Source: Streptomyces abyssomicinicus
GTDB taxonomy: Bacteria > Actinomycetota > Actinomycetes > Streptomycetales > Streptomycetaceae
Direction of reading: 5' to 3'
Length of the DNA stretch: 64,000 bases
NCBI RefSeq assembly: GCF_008974245.1
Contig: NZ_BBZI01000008.1
Coordinates: 307,475-371,474, forward strand
Position 1 is the stretch's first letter, and every line of letters starts with the position of its first letter. Shown piece after piece: positions 38,849 to 47,051 of this stretch. The translations under genes and the position numbers were made by a program. The notes beneath the pieces were generated by a model that saw only the letters and a list, made by a program, of their open reading frames with translations, was not told the DNA's origin and searched no databases.

Positions 38849-41617
38849 CTATGGATAGATCTGGCCGTTGGGAGGAACAGTGATCGAGCCGTCCCGGAAA
38901 CGGACCTCGAAGGTAGCACCGGTCTTTCCGGCGTAGAACTCGAGGTCGGCGAGGGTCTTCTCGGTGAGCGCGCCGATGTTGTCCTGCACGTCCAGGATGG
39001 CCACCTTGGGGCCGGAGATCTCACCGGCCAGCTGCTTGCTCGCGATCTTACGGGCGGCCGAGGAGATGCCGTGCTCGTTCTGCACGTCCTTGAGCTGGCA
39101 CCCGTACGTCACGTCGTCCGGCGCCTTGATCTCGCCGTCCCGCTTCACCAGGACGTCGAGGTCCAGGTTGCTGCCCGGGTTCTTGTACTCGAACGCCACG
39201 CCGTCGGCGCCGTGCTTCTTGAGTTCCGTCGCGAACTCCAGCGCCTGGTGGACGGCGGGCATCATCCCCTTCTGCTTCACCTGCTTCAACAGGTCCAGGT
39301 AGCCAGGCGAGTACTCGAACGTCCCGCGGGCGATGTGCTCGGCGACGCCCGCGCCGTAGTCCCCCTTGCGCAACTGGGTGAGCAGACGCTGCTGGTCCTG
39401 CGGCGACATCTTCAGCCGGTCGAGGTTCGCCGTGACCGCGGCCTCCTGGTCCGGGCGCATCGGGCCCGTGGTCGGGCTCGCGGTCCGGTCGGCCACGGTG
39501 ACCCTTTCCGGGTCCAGGACCGGCTTGTCCCCACCGGGACCGTCGGGACCGTCGGGTCCGTCAGGTCCGTCGCCGCCGGGGCCGTCACCACCGGGACCGT
39601 CACCGGAGCCGCCCGGGCCGTCACCGGTACCGCCGGGACCATCGCCTCCGCCGCCCGGACCGTCGCCGCCCGTGCCGCCCGGGCCGTCACCGGTACCGCC
39701 CGGGCCGTCACCGGTACCGCCGGGGCCATCGCCCCTGCCGCCCGGACCGTCGCCCGTACCGCCGGGCCGGTCACCGCCACCGGTGCCGGTGCCACCGGGT
39801 TCGTTCGTCCGGCCTCCCGGGGGTTCGTGGCTCGCCGACGGCCCGGGGCCGTGTTCGCGCGCGCCTCCGCCCGGCAGGTTGTCGCCCGCGCTTCCGCCCG
39901 GAAGGTTGTCCCCGACGTTCCCGCCGGGGAGCCCCTCCCCGCCGACGCGCACGGGCGGCACCTCCGCACCCACCCGCACCGGCGGCACCTCGGCCCCGGC
40001 CCGAACGGGCGGCACGACGTCGTCGCCGGTGCGGCCGACGTCACCCAGGACGTCGGCGGGGTCGCTGCCGAGGCGGACGGTTTGGCCTCCGCTGTCGGCG
40101 GCGGCGTGGGCGGCGTTGTCGGCGGTGTGGGCGCCCGCGCCGACCAGGGCGGGTTCCCGCACCGGTGTGGGTGTGCGGGGGGTGTCCGCACCGGCGGGCG
40201 GGTCGAGGTCGGTGCCGCCCGGCTCGCGCGGGGCGTCCTCGGCCCGCTGCACCACGTTGCCGGCGTCGTCGAGGATGTTGCCCTCGGGATCCAGGTACTG
40301 CGCCGGGGCACCCGGCTCCGTCGGCAGCTTCGTCGTCCCCTCGGGCAGCGGCACGGTCTGCTCCGGCAGCCTGACGCTGCCGTCGGGCAGCCGCGTCGCC
40401 CCGTCCGGCAGCGTCGCACCCTCGGGAAAGTCGAACGTCCCGTCGGGCAGCTTCACCGAACCGGGCGGCAACTCGAACGCGTTCGCCGGCAGCGGCGGAA
40501 TCTCGATGTTGCCGACACCCTTCAACGCGGCCGCGATGTCACCGATCTTCGACAACCCCGCACCCGCACCCTTGGCGATGTAGGTCATCGGATCGATCGC
40601 CCTGCCCGCCGCACCCAGCACCTTCGCGACCGCACCCGCCTTGCCCGCACCCGAGACCGCACCACCCGCGCCACCGGTGAACACGGTCGTCAGCACGTTG
40701 AACGTCACCGCGCCCGCCGCACGGGCAGGGTTCTTGCCCCACTCGTCCCACGCCACCAGCGCCTTGCCGGTCTCCTTCATCGCCGTACGCGAATCACGGA
40801 TCCACGACGGCAGCTTGTCGTCCGGCAACGTCCAGAACAAGGTCCCGGCGATCGGCACCGCCGAGATCACCAGCCCCGTCGCCAGCTGCGCGAGACCCTT
40901 CCACGCCTGCTTCATCGCCTCCCAGCCACCGAAGCCGACCAGCGTGCCCAAACCCTTGATGGTGCCCCACACACCGTCGACGATCAGCCCGTCCCACACG
41001 AACGACTTCACCCAGTGGCCGACCTCGTACCAGTGATGCTTCTCCTCCACCGGGTCACCCCAGGGAAGCTTCGCGTTCTTCATGTCACCGGCGTCGAACC
41101 CGTACTGGTCCTTACGATCCGACCCGTCACCCGCCACCATCTGCGTCCCGCCCCACAAGGCGGTGATCTTGTTGTGACAGGCCCGCTCCGCCGCCCAGAA
41201 CGCCGCCACCGTCGCGGTGATGTCATCCCGGATCCGGTTGTGCTCCTCGACCTTGTCCCCGTCGTACTCCCACTCGTCGTCGTCCTCAACCGACGCCACG
41301 AACGTGGTCGCCTCGGCCTTCAACTGCCTCAGCCGCTCCACCAACGGACGAACCTCGGTCGCATACGACGACAACGCCGACGAAACCGTCTCCAGACCAT
41401 CGGCGAACGTATCCGCCCGGTCCTTCGCCACCTGCGTCGTGGCGAACAGCTTCTCCGCCTCCGGCGCCTTGTAATACGCCGCCAAACCCTGGAACTGACT
41501 GTGGACCTTCGCCCCCACCGACCGCACATTCCCCGCGTCGGTCCTCAACGCACCGTAATCCGTCTCCAACTGCGCCAGATTCCCGGTGAACTGAGGTATC
41601 TGCCCCGGCTGAATCAC
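38849..41617 (-). CDS. Large WXG/LXG-type polymorphic toxin with nuclease-like C-terminus
   Basis: 922 residues in modules. Residues 1-190 are helical, like a type VII secretion substrate head (IPQFTGNLAQLETDYGALRT). Residues about 205-370 are hydrophobic and helical (GTIKGLGTLVGFGGWEAMKQ; GLVISAVPIAGTLFW). About 385-440 repeat LPDGT/LPEGT. About 609-697 are Gly-rich (GDGPGG repeats). Residues about 730-922 form the toxin tip: EYKNPGSNLDLDVLV (Glu near 810, Asp near 820) then YGCQLKDVQ (Lys near 843), resembling a PD-(D/E)xK nuclease core. The GTG start overlaps the stop of the small partner gene by four bases. The immunity gene follows. Function is inferred from architecture. Confidence 0.78.
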   Translation of the reverse strand: MIQPGQIPQFTGNLAQLETDYGALRTDAGNVRSVGAKVHSQFQGLAAYYKAPEAEKLFATTQVAKDRADTFADGLETVSSALSSYATEVRPLVERLRQLKAEATTFVASVEDDDEWEYDGDKVEEHNRIRDDITATVAAFWAAERACHNKITALWGGTQMVAGDGSDRKDQYGFDAGDMKNAKLPWGDPVEEKHHWYEVGHWVKSFVWDGLIVDGVWGTIKGLGTLVGFGGWEAMKQAWKGLAQLATGLVISAVPIAGTLFWTLPDDKLPSWIRDSRTAMKETGKALVAWDEWGKNPARAAGAVTFNVLTTVFTGGAGGAVSGAGKAGAVAKVLGAAGRAIDPMTYIAKGAGAGLSKIGDIAAALKGVGNIEIPPLPANAFELPPGSVKLPDGTFDFPEGATLPDGATRLPDGSVRLPEQTVPLPEGTTKLPTEPGAPAQYLDPEGNILDDAGNVVQRAEDAPREPGGTDLDPPAGADTPRTPTPVREPALVGAGAHTADNAAHAAADSGGQTVRLGSDPADVLGDVGRTGDDVVPPVRAGAEVPPVRVGAEVPPVRVGGEGLPGGNVGDNLPGGSAGDNLPGGGAREHGPGPSASHEPPGGRTNEPGGTGTGGGDRPGGTGDGPGGRGDGPGGTGDGPGGTGDGPGGTGGDGPGGGGDGPGGTGDGPGGSGDGPGGDGPGGDGPDGPDGPDGPGGDKPVLDPERVTVADRTASPTTGPMRPDQEAAVTANLDRLKMSPQDQQRLLTQLRKGDYGAGVAEHIARGTFEYSPGYLDLLKQVKQKGMMPAVHQALEFATELKKHGADGVAFEYKNPGSNLDLDVLVKRDGEIKAPDDVTYGCQLKDVQNEHGISSAARKIASKQLAGEISGPKVAILDVQDNIGALTEKTLADLEFYAGKTGATFEVRFRDGSITVPPNGQIYP
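39525..39790 (-). repeat. Gly-rich linker repeats in the toxin gene
   Basis: Units of 12-18 bp coding for GDGPGG, GTGDGPGG and GGDGP are repeated about 15 times in frame. They form a flexible linker between the delivery part and the toxin tip, and a site for length change by recombination. Confidence 0.85.
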
Positions 41618-41994
41618 GCCTTCCCCACCCCCGGCATATCCAGCTTCGGCGCCAGCAACGCCTTACGCTGCGCCTCCGCCGCCATCTCCAGATCACCGTT
41701 CAGATAGGCCGTCGTCGCCTCCACCGCACCCGTCAGCGACTTCCCCGCCCGCGCCACGACGAACTGCAACTCCTTGGCAGCCTTCTCCGCGTACTGCGAC
41801 AAGGCCAACGCGACCAGACCACCCGCCTGCTCACCCCCGCCACCACCCTCGGCGGAAATCGTCCCGGCACTGGTCGCCGCCGACTGCAGATGCTCACCGA
41901 ACGACTTCGCGTACCCCTCCATCGACGACGCCGTCTCACCCGTCGTCTTCAGAACGTGCGAGATCCCCTGTGGCGTCAGATCCCAGTTCGGCAC
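41614..41994 (-). CDS. Small helical partner of the WXG toxin (DUF6507-like)
   Basis: A 126-residue helical protein: WDLTPQGISHVLKTTGETAS, a Gly-rich loop EGGGGGEQAGG, then ALALSQYAEKAAKELQFVVA and a tail LEMAAEAQRKALLAPKLDMP. Size and composition match small proteins that sit before type VII toxins in streptomycetes and are thought to pair with or be exported with them. The GTG start follows GGGGG at six bases; its TGA overlaps the toxin GTG. Confidence 0.75.
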   Translation of the reverse strand: MPNWDLTPQGISHVLKTTGETASSMEGYAKSFGEHLQSAATSAGTISAEGGGGGEQAGGLVALALSQYAEKAAKELQFVVARAGKSLTGAVEATTAYLNGDLEMAAEAQRKALLAPKLDMPGVGKA

Positions 41995-42093
41995 CGAAAA
42001 CCCCCGTACTGCCTACGACCTGCCTACTACCAACTGCTCACTACCGACGGCCTACTGCGCACTGCCTGCCGACCGAACGCGGCCCCGAGCCCG

Positions 42094-42411
42094 TCACCCG
42101 ATGTTGTCGACCGCGGCCTTGGCGCGCTGGATCGTCGACTGCGCCGTGCCGTCGTTCTGCTCCAGCGTCGACTTGAGCAGCGCGATGATGTTCCGCACCT
42201 CCTGCGAGGCGTTGATCCACCGCTGCTCCTTGCCGTGGTACTCGTCGGCCACACCGTCGGCGACGAAGTCCGCCATCGCCGCCTTCACCTGCTGCTCACG
42301 CTGCGTGAGCAGACCCTCCAGCCGGCCCACCACCGCCTGGATGTTGGCCTGCGCGTCCGACGACGCGCCCGAATCGTAGGACCGGCGATCAGCGCCCGCA
42401 CCCGCCATCAC
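42094..42411 (-). CDS. ESAT-6/WXG100-like protein
   Basis: A 105-residue two-helix protein of WXG100 size: SSDAQANIQAVVGRLEGLLT and QREQQVKAAMADFVADGV, a turn around DEYHGKEQRW, then a second helix NASQEVRNIIALLKSTLEQN. The W-x-G turn is replaced by Y-x-G. Such proteins are exported as dimers by type VII secretion. GTG at 42411 has GGGGAG six bases upstream; the ATG next to it is the alternative. It is followed by a 95-bp gap (42000-42093) full of TAGGCAG-like words and no gene. Confidence 0.8.
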   Translation of the reverse strand: MMAGAGADRRSYDSGASSDAQANIQAVVGRLEGLLTQREQQVKAAMADFVADGVADEYHGKEQRWINASQEVRNIIALLKSTLEQNDGTAQSTIQRAKAAVDNIG

Positions 42412-42499
42412 ACATCACTCCCCGAAAGACGAACCCGACAGAAAGAACCCGCCGCACCAGGAAGCCGCACCACCGGCCCCCGCCACCCCCGCCCGCACA

Positions 42500-42826
42500 T
42501 CAACGAAAGCGCGCCGCATCGAAGTTCGCGGCCGACATCTGCTGCCGCGCGTTGTCACCCTGCTCCTGGTCACCCGACGCGAACGCCGAATCCATCCCCG
42601 CCTGACCACCCAGAATCGCGCCCAGCGAACCGTTCAGATCCGCCGCGATCTGATCCGCCTGCGCCTTGAACTGGTCGAACATCACCCGGCCCGAACCGTT
42701 GAACTTCCCCTCCAACGGCTGCACCGCCACCACCAACTGACGCACCAACGCACCGAGATCATCACTCGAACCACGCGAATCACGCTGCAGCGTCGACAGC
42801 GTCTGCGCACCCATGTCGAACTTCAT
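42500..42826 (-). CDS. WXG100-family protein, first gene of the toxin operon
   Basis: A 108-residue helical protein: SDDLGALVRQLVVAVQPLEG, the turn KFNGSGR (W-x-G position with Phe), and helix FDQFKAQADQIAADLNGSLG. It probably forms a heterodimer with the 105-residue protein downstream and serves as the type VII export partner of the toxin. GGGGGAG precedes the ATG by five bases. The operon promoter should lie in 42827-42960, where the sequence turns AT-richer (near 42925-42945). Confidence 0.84.
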   Translation of the reverse strand: MKFDMGAQTLSTLQRDSRGSSDDLGALVRQLVVAVQPLEGKFNGSGRVMFDQFKAQADQIAADLNGSLGAILGGQAGMDSAFASGDQEQGDNARQQMSAANFDAARFR

Positions 42827-43073
42827 GAAATCTCCCCCGGTCGGATCACCGCCAAGACCGCTCCACGCCTACCGTGGCAGCCCCGCTCATCCGCATCGCC
42901 CGGCAGCGGGTCGTGCATCCACAGTCGACATTAATCACTGACGCAGCACAACTCGACCCAGTTCCAGTCACTTTGGCCGTTCAGGCGACCGCGTGTGCGG
43001 CGGTACGCGCCCCGTGCGGCAGCTGGGTCGGACGGGGCCGCGTCGACCGGGAGACGTCTGGGAGCATCCCGCC

Positions 43074-43874
43074 ATGTACTTCGACGACGCCGCCGCCCTG
43101 ACCCGTACCTGCGCGGAACGGCTGGGTGGCACGACCGGTGGGCAGTTCGCCGCCATGGCCCGCCGCGGCTTCCGGTTGCTCCGTGCGACGGCCGAGGCTC
43201 CGGCGGCCACCGGCCGGTGCCGGCTCGGCGGACCCGCCCTCCTCGAGCCGAGGACAACGTGGCCGGAATCAAACGGTGTTCCGCTGTCCCTGCACGCCGT
43301 TCTGGACACCGACGCCCTCGCCGCATGGCTGGGCGACGAGCTGCCCCTGCGCCCTGGCCTGCTCAACTTCTTCCACCTCGACCCGGACGTGCCGTACGAG
43401 GAGTACCGCCTGCTGGACGTGTACGCACCCACCGTGTGCCGCGTCATCGCCGCCGACCCGGAACGGGCAGCGGAAAGGACGGCACCCGCGCCCGCGAGGT
43501 CGTACCCGGCGACACCCGTCCACGCGGCGGAGGTCACCATGCTCCCGGACTGCTGGGACGTCCAGGACGACGATCTGGCGTTCGACAGCGAGCAGCACTG
43601 GGGAGCGGCCTCACTCATCCTCGACCGGATGCAGGACCTCGACGGCAACACCGCGGGCAGTCACTGCGCCTTCGGCTGGCCGGACACCTCGCACACGCTC
43701 CAGGTCTCCTCCCGGGACGCCGACGGCCCCGCCGTCCACCTGCTCCAGCTCGCCGAGGACCCGGAACTCGGCTGGGGATGGGGAGACGCCGGAACCCTCT
43801 ACTTCACGATCCCTCGCGCGGCCCTGTCAGCCGGCGACTTCGGCCGGGCGACGGCACAGACCCTCTGCTGCTGA
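43074..43874 (+). CDS. DUF1963 (YwqG-like) protein
   Basis: A 266-residue soluble protein of the YwqG/DUF1963 type. Typical pieces are RCRLGGPALLEPRTTWP (the GG.p..P..WP signature), PLSLHAVLDTDAL, GLLNFFHLDPD, the late HCAFGWPDTS and the end LQLAEDPELGWGWGDAGTLYF. Function is unknown; members are often found with polymorphic toxin clusters, which fits the neighbour on the left. A partial, internally deleted copy occurs at 44998-45550. Confidence 0.86.
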   Translation: MYFDDAAALTRTCAERLGGTTGGQFAAMARRGFRLLRATAEAPAATGRCRLGGPALLEPRTTWPESNGVPLSLHAVLDTDALAAWLGDELPLRPGLLNFFHLDPDVPYEEYRLLDVYAPTVCRVIAADPERAAERTAPAPARSYPATPVHAAEVTMLPDCWDVQDDDLAFDSEQHWGAASLILDRMQDLDGNTAGSHCAFGWPDTSHTLQVSSRDADGPAVHLLQLAEDPELGWGWGDAGTLYFTIPRAALSAGDFGRATAQTLCC

Positions 43875-43931
43875 GCCCCTGGACACGGAACGTACCTCCG
43901 CCGGCACCCACCGGGCCGACAGCGCCGGCCC

Positions 43932-44429
43932 TTAATCGGGGACACCCGGCATGCCCCACCGAGCGGCTCGGTCGCCGACTTCGGCGTTCGGACATGCCTG
44001 GCGCCATGCCGCGAGGGCCGGCGCGCGACCCGGGCGCCCGAAGAGGAGTCGCCCCTTGTGCACCCGCAGGCGGAGCGCCGCCTGGTCGAGCACGTTGTCA
44101 TGGATGACGAGGACGCGGGTGACGCGCCGGGGATCGTGCTCGCTGATCCGTCCGCCGACGCGGCGGAGACGGATTCTGGCGGTGCCCTCGTCCTCACCCG
44201 CAACGATGCGTGCCTCGACCAGTCGCCCCCGGTCCCACGCCCAGTACACGATCTCCGCGATCAGGTAGAGGGCACCCGCGTAGAGGGCCCATACGGCGTG
44301 CGAGTCCACCAACAACAGCAGCGCGAGGAAGCCGAGGACACCGGCCGTCACGCCAAGACGCCACAGCCGCGGAACCATCTGCATGCCTTTGTCGCGCGCG
44401 TCCCAGAGCAGGTCCTCGCCGGCAGCCAT
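43932..44429 (-). CDS. Small membrane protein of unknown function
   Basis: A 165-residue protein. Two membrane helices at about residues 25-43 (GVTAGVLGFLALLLLVD) and 47-66 (VWALYAGALYLIAEIVYWAW) form a hairpin; the C-terminal 95 residues are soluble, basic and probably cytoplasmic (ARIVAGEDEGTARIRLRRVG). I recognise no family. The ATG at 44429 is the first plausible start; a GTG nine codons earlier is possible. It converges on the DUF1963 gene. A fragment of its end is duplicated at 45607-45718. Confidence 0.72.
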   Translation of the reverse strand: MAAGEDLLWDARDKGMQMVPRLWRLGVTAGVLGFLALLLLVDSHAVWALYAGALYLIAEIVYWAWDRGRLVEARIVAGEDEGTARIRLRRVGGRISEHDPRRVTRVLVIHDNVLDQAALRLRVHKGRLLFGRPGRAPALAAWRQACPNAEVGDRAARWGMPGVPD

Positions 44430-44682
44430 GCCGCCATCATGAGCCTTGCGCCTCACCGTGAAAACCCCGCAGCGTGCCTCAGGAGCGGAGGCGGCCGCGG
44501 GAACTCCGCCCCCGGTAGCGCCGCGCGGTCAGCCGCAGCGAGGCGTCGGCCGGGACGGGCGGTGACACGAGCGGTTGGGGCCCTGCCACGGACGAGGAAG
44601 ATGCCCCATGGCCCCGTCCGGCAGCGATGTCACCGTGGGTCCGCGTCCCACCGCCTCTGCACGACGATCAGTGAGAGCGGCC

Positions 44683-44997
44683 CGTGCTCCCCCAGCGTCT
44701 CGGCGACGAGGTCGCTGCGTTCCATGCGGGAGAGCGCCTCGCCGAAGTTCTGCGGGAGGGGCTCGATACCCAGCGCGCGGCGCTCGGCGTCGGAGAGGGC
44801 CCAGACGTCGTCCTCGGCGCCCGGCGGGAGTTCGTAGCCCTGCTCGATGCCGCGCAGGCCGGCGGCGAGGAGGACGGCGTACGTGAGGTACGGGTTGGCG
44901 CCGGAGTCGATGGAGCGGACCTCGACACGGGCGGAGCCGGTCTTGCCGGGCTTGTACATCGGGACGCGGACCAGCGCGGAGCGGTTGTTGTGGCCCC
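44683..44997 (-). pseudogene. Fragment of glutamine synthetase glnA2, duplicated
   Basis: 315 bp match 47652-47966 inside glnA2 base for base in length, with only a handful of substitutions (Leu to Phe and Leu to Arg changes near QNFGEALSRMERSD among them). It codes for about 105 residues of the C-terminal part (starting near VRVPMYKPGKTG) but has no start region, and its end runs off after AETLGEH into unrelated sequence. It cannot make a synthetase. It abuts the DUF1963 copy exactly at 44997/44998. Confidence 0.9.
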
Positions 44998-45550
44998 CCG
45001 GTGCCGGCTCGGCGGACCCGCCCTCCTCGACCCAGGCACAACTTGGCCGGATCTTGATCCGGACCTGTCATACGAGGAATACCGCCTGCTGGACGTGTGC
45101 GCACCCACCGTGTGCCGCGTCATCGCCGCCGACCCGGAACAGGCGACGGAGAGGGCGGCACCCGCACCCGCGAGGTCGTACCCGGCGACACCCGTCCACG
45201 CGGCGGAGGTCACCATGCTCCCGGACTGCTGGGACGTCCAGGACGACGATCTGGCGTTCGACAGCGAGCAGCACTGGGGAGCGGCCTCACTCATCCTCGA
45301 CCGGATGCAGGACCTCGACGGCAACACCGCGGGCAGTCACTGCGCCTTCGGCTGGCCGGACACCTCACACACGCTCCAGGTCTCCTCCCGGGACGCCGAC
45401 GGCCCCGCCGTCCACCTGCTCCAGCTCGCCGAGGACCCGGAACTCGGCTGGGGATGGGGAGACGCCGGAACCCTCTACTTCACGATCCCTCGCGCGGCCC
45501 TGTCAGCCGGCGACTTCGGCCGGGCGACGGCACAGACCCTCTGCTGCTGA
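44998..45550 (+). pseudogene. Truncated, internally deleted copy of the DUF1963 gene
   Basis: Matches the DUF1963 gene from RCRLGGPALL to its stop, but lacks the first 45 or so codons and about 120 bp in the middle (after TWP; it resumes at the segment matching YEEYRLLDV). From residue YRLLDV onward it is nearly identical to the intact gene (CWDVQDDDLAFDSEQHWGAA, ending TAQTLCC). The frame stays open into the GS fragment upstream, which makes an apparent fused ORF, but no native start remains. Confidence 0.88.
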
Positions 45551-45606
45551 TCCCTCTGGACGCGGACGTACCTCCGCCGGCGCCCACCGGCCGGCACCGC
45601 CAGGTC

Positions 45607-45718
45607 CTAATCGGGGACGCCCGGCATGCCCCACCGGGCGGCTCGGTCACCGACTTCGGCGTTCGGACACGCCTGGCGCCATGCCGCGAGGGCCGGCGCG
45701 CGACCGGGGCGTCCTGCG
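45607..45718 (-). pseudogene. 3' fragment of the small membrane protein gene
   Basis: About 110 bp copying the last 35 codons of the gene at 43932-44429 (ending RWGMPGVPD), with its own stop codon. It continues the same duplicated block as 44998-45550. Similarity stops at about 45718. Confidence 0.82.
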
Positions 45719-46003
45719 GACACCGGCCAGAGAGAAACGGCGTCGCTTCCCCAGCGAGCGGCGGCCTCCACGGCTACGCCGACCGATGCCGTTCCGGACC
45801 CTCCCGCAGATGGATATGGGTCGGGGTGACGTCACCCGGCCCAGAACACCAGCGGTAGGGAAGAGGGTAGACGACAACTGGGCGCGACATACGCAATCTT
45901 CACGTATCACCGGAAAGTCCGCCTGCGTCCTCAGCTGCCGCGCCATCATGCAGAGTGAGCGCACCCGTTCGGAGGGCGCACTGAACTGAAGGAACCACCT
46001 GCC
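45719..46003. other. Non-coding stretch after the duplicated block
   Basis: 285 bp, AT-richer from about 45860 on. No gene seen. It should contain the promoter of the 57-residue gene at 46004. Confidence 0.4.
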
Positions 46004-46177
46004 ATGGCTGACCCCGGCCCTAAGGACCCCTTCGAGGCACTGCACGCTCATCTCAAGCGTGCACACTCGCTTCTGCGCATCGCGCGCGAGATCATGCTCG
46101 AGACCCAGAAGATCCTGCGGATGGCGCGTGAGACGCTGATCGTGCTGCGCCAACCCTGGTCCCCCGGGGCTCGATAG
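46004..46177 (+). CDS. 57-residue helical protein
   Basis: ATG at 46004 with GAAGGA ten bases upstream, ending in TAG. The product reads as one long charged helix (FEALHAHLKRAHSLLRIARE, then ILRMARETLIVLRQP) with no cysteine or membrane segment. GC at third positions is lower than in neighbours, as expected for an accessory gene. No family recognised. It may be a short regulator or a small antitoxin-like protein, but nothing shows this. Confidence 0.5.
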   Translation: MADPGPKDPFEALHAHLKRAHSLLRIAREIMLETQKILRMARETLIVLRQPWSPGAR

Positions 46178-46293
46178 GAACCTCACGCTCCTCCCTCCGC
46201 CACAAGGGCTCGCACCGAAGCGGCGGCTCCACCAAAGAGGCGAGACCGCTGAGAGTGCCGGTTCCGCGGTGCCGGCGACGGGGGTTGCGCACA

Positions 46294-46710
46294 TCACCCT
46301 GCCGACCCCCTCACCGCGGCCGATGCCATGAGCAGCCGCTGAGCGAGGAGCAACGAGAGTGGCCCGGCCGGGAGGAGGTAGCGGCCCTCATCGGCTGCGG
46401 CGATCGCCTCGTCCAGGGGCCACCAGGACAGCTTGAAGTCGCTCTCCGTCTCGGTGAGGCTTTGGGTGCCCAGGGTGAGCTCCTCGGCGAGGTACAGCGA
46501 GATGCGGGCAGGGCTGCCCAGGGTGATGGCGTAGGTGCCGAGGTGCCGCCAGGAACCTGCGGTGACACCGGCCTCCTCATGGAGCTCGCGGCAGGCGCAC
46601 TCCTCCGCTGTCTCCCCGGTCTCCTGGCGGCCGCCGGGGAGAAAGATGAACTCGCCGCCGTAATCGGACGAGAACGAGCGACGCCCCGCCAGGGAGCGGA
46701 GGGCGAGGCG
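46294..46710 (-). pseudogene. Nudix hydrolase lacking a start codon
   Basis: An open frame from the codon after a TGA at 46711-46713 to the stop at 46294-46296. It reads LAGRRSFSSDYGGEFIFLPG then the full Nudix box GRQETGETAEECACRELHEEAGV split over 46590-46660 (G-x5-E-x7-RELHEEAGV intact), and continues to a normal C-terminus (ADEGRYLLPAGPLSLLLAQR). No ATG or GTG lies ahead of the conserved part, so about 20 N-terminal residues and the start are missing. A 10-bp stem (46681-46690/46702-46711) sits at the broken end. Confidence 0.72.
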
Positions 46711-47051
46711 TCATTCCGCGGCAAGCCTGGGGCCGGATGGGAGGCGGCCCGGGGGGAGAGCCGCCTCCCCAGCTCCCCTCGTCAGCTACACATGGTCGGC
46801 ACTCGCCTGCGGCGCACCGCCCGCCCTCTAGCAGCCTTAGCACCGCCGCCTGAGGCATGCGTGGGCGCGCGTCGGCGCAGCGCGGCCGGGCGGGTCGAAG
46901 GCAGGAGCGCAGGGCGACGCGGAGCCGGGATTGATGGGGGTAGGGAAAGTCTGACCCCGCTGACGACCTGCTTCTCGCGCTGGTGAGGCGCAGTGACCGC
47001 TTCCCACGCCGTGAGTCGTGAGCTGGGTGTCATACCCGTGCCTGCCCGCGC
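46711..47051. other. Non-coding region, possible debris
   Basis: 341 bp with no recognisable gene or RNA. Frames are short and unlike proteins. It lies between the broken Nudix gene and the gene ending at 47052. Confidence 0.4.

Noticed and set aside
44684..45550. A 288-residue fusion protein of antisense GS sequence and DUF1963
   Set aside because: Its first 100 codons are the reverse strand of a glnA2 fragment and it joins at a duplication junction; no native start.
46900..47040. Possible tRNA or attachment site at the edge of the accessory stretch
   Set aside because: I could not fold a cloverleaf or find a T-arm GTTCGAAT-type motif, and no integrase gene is visible in the window.
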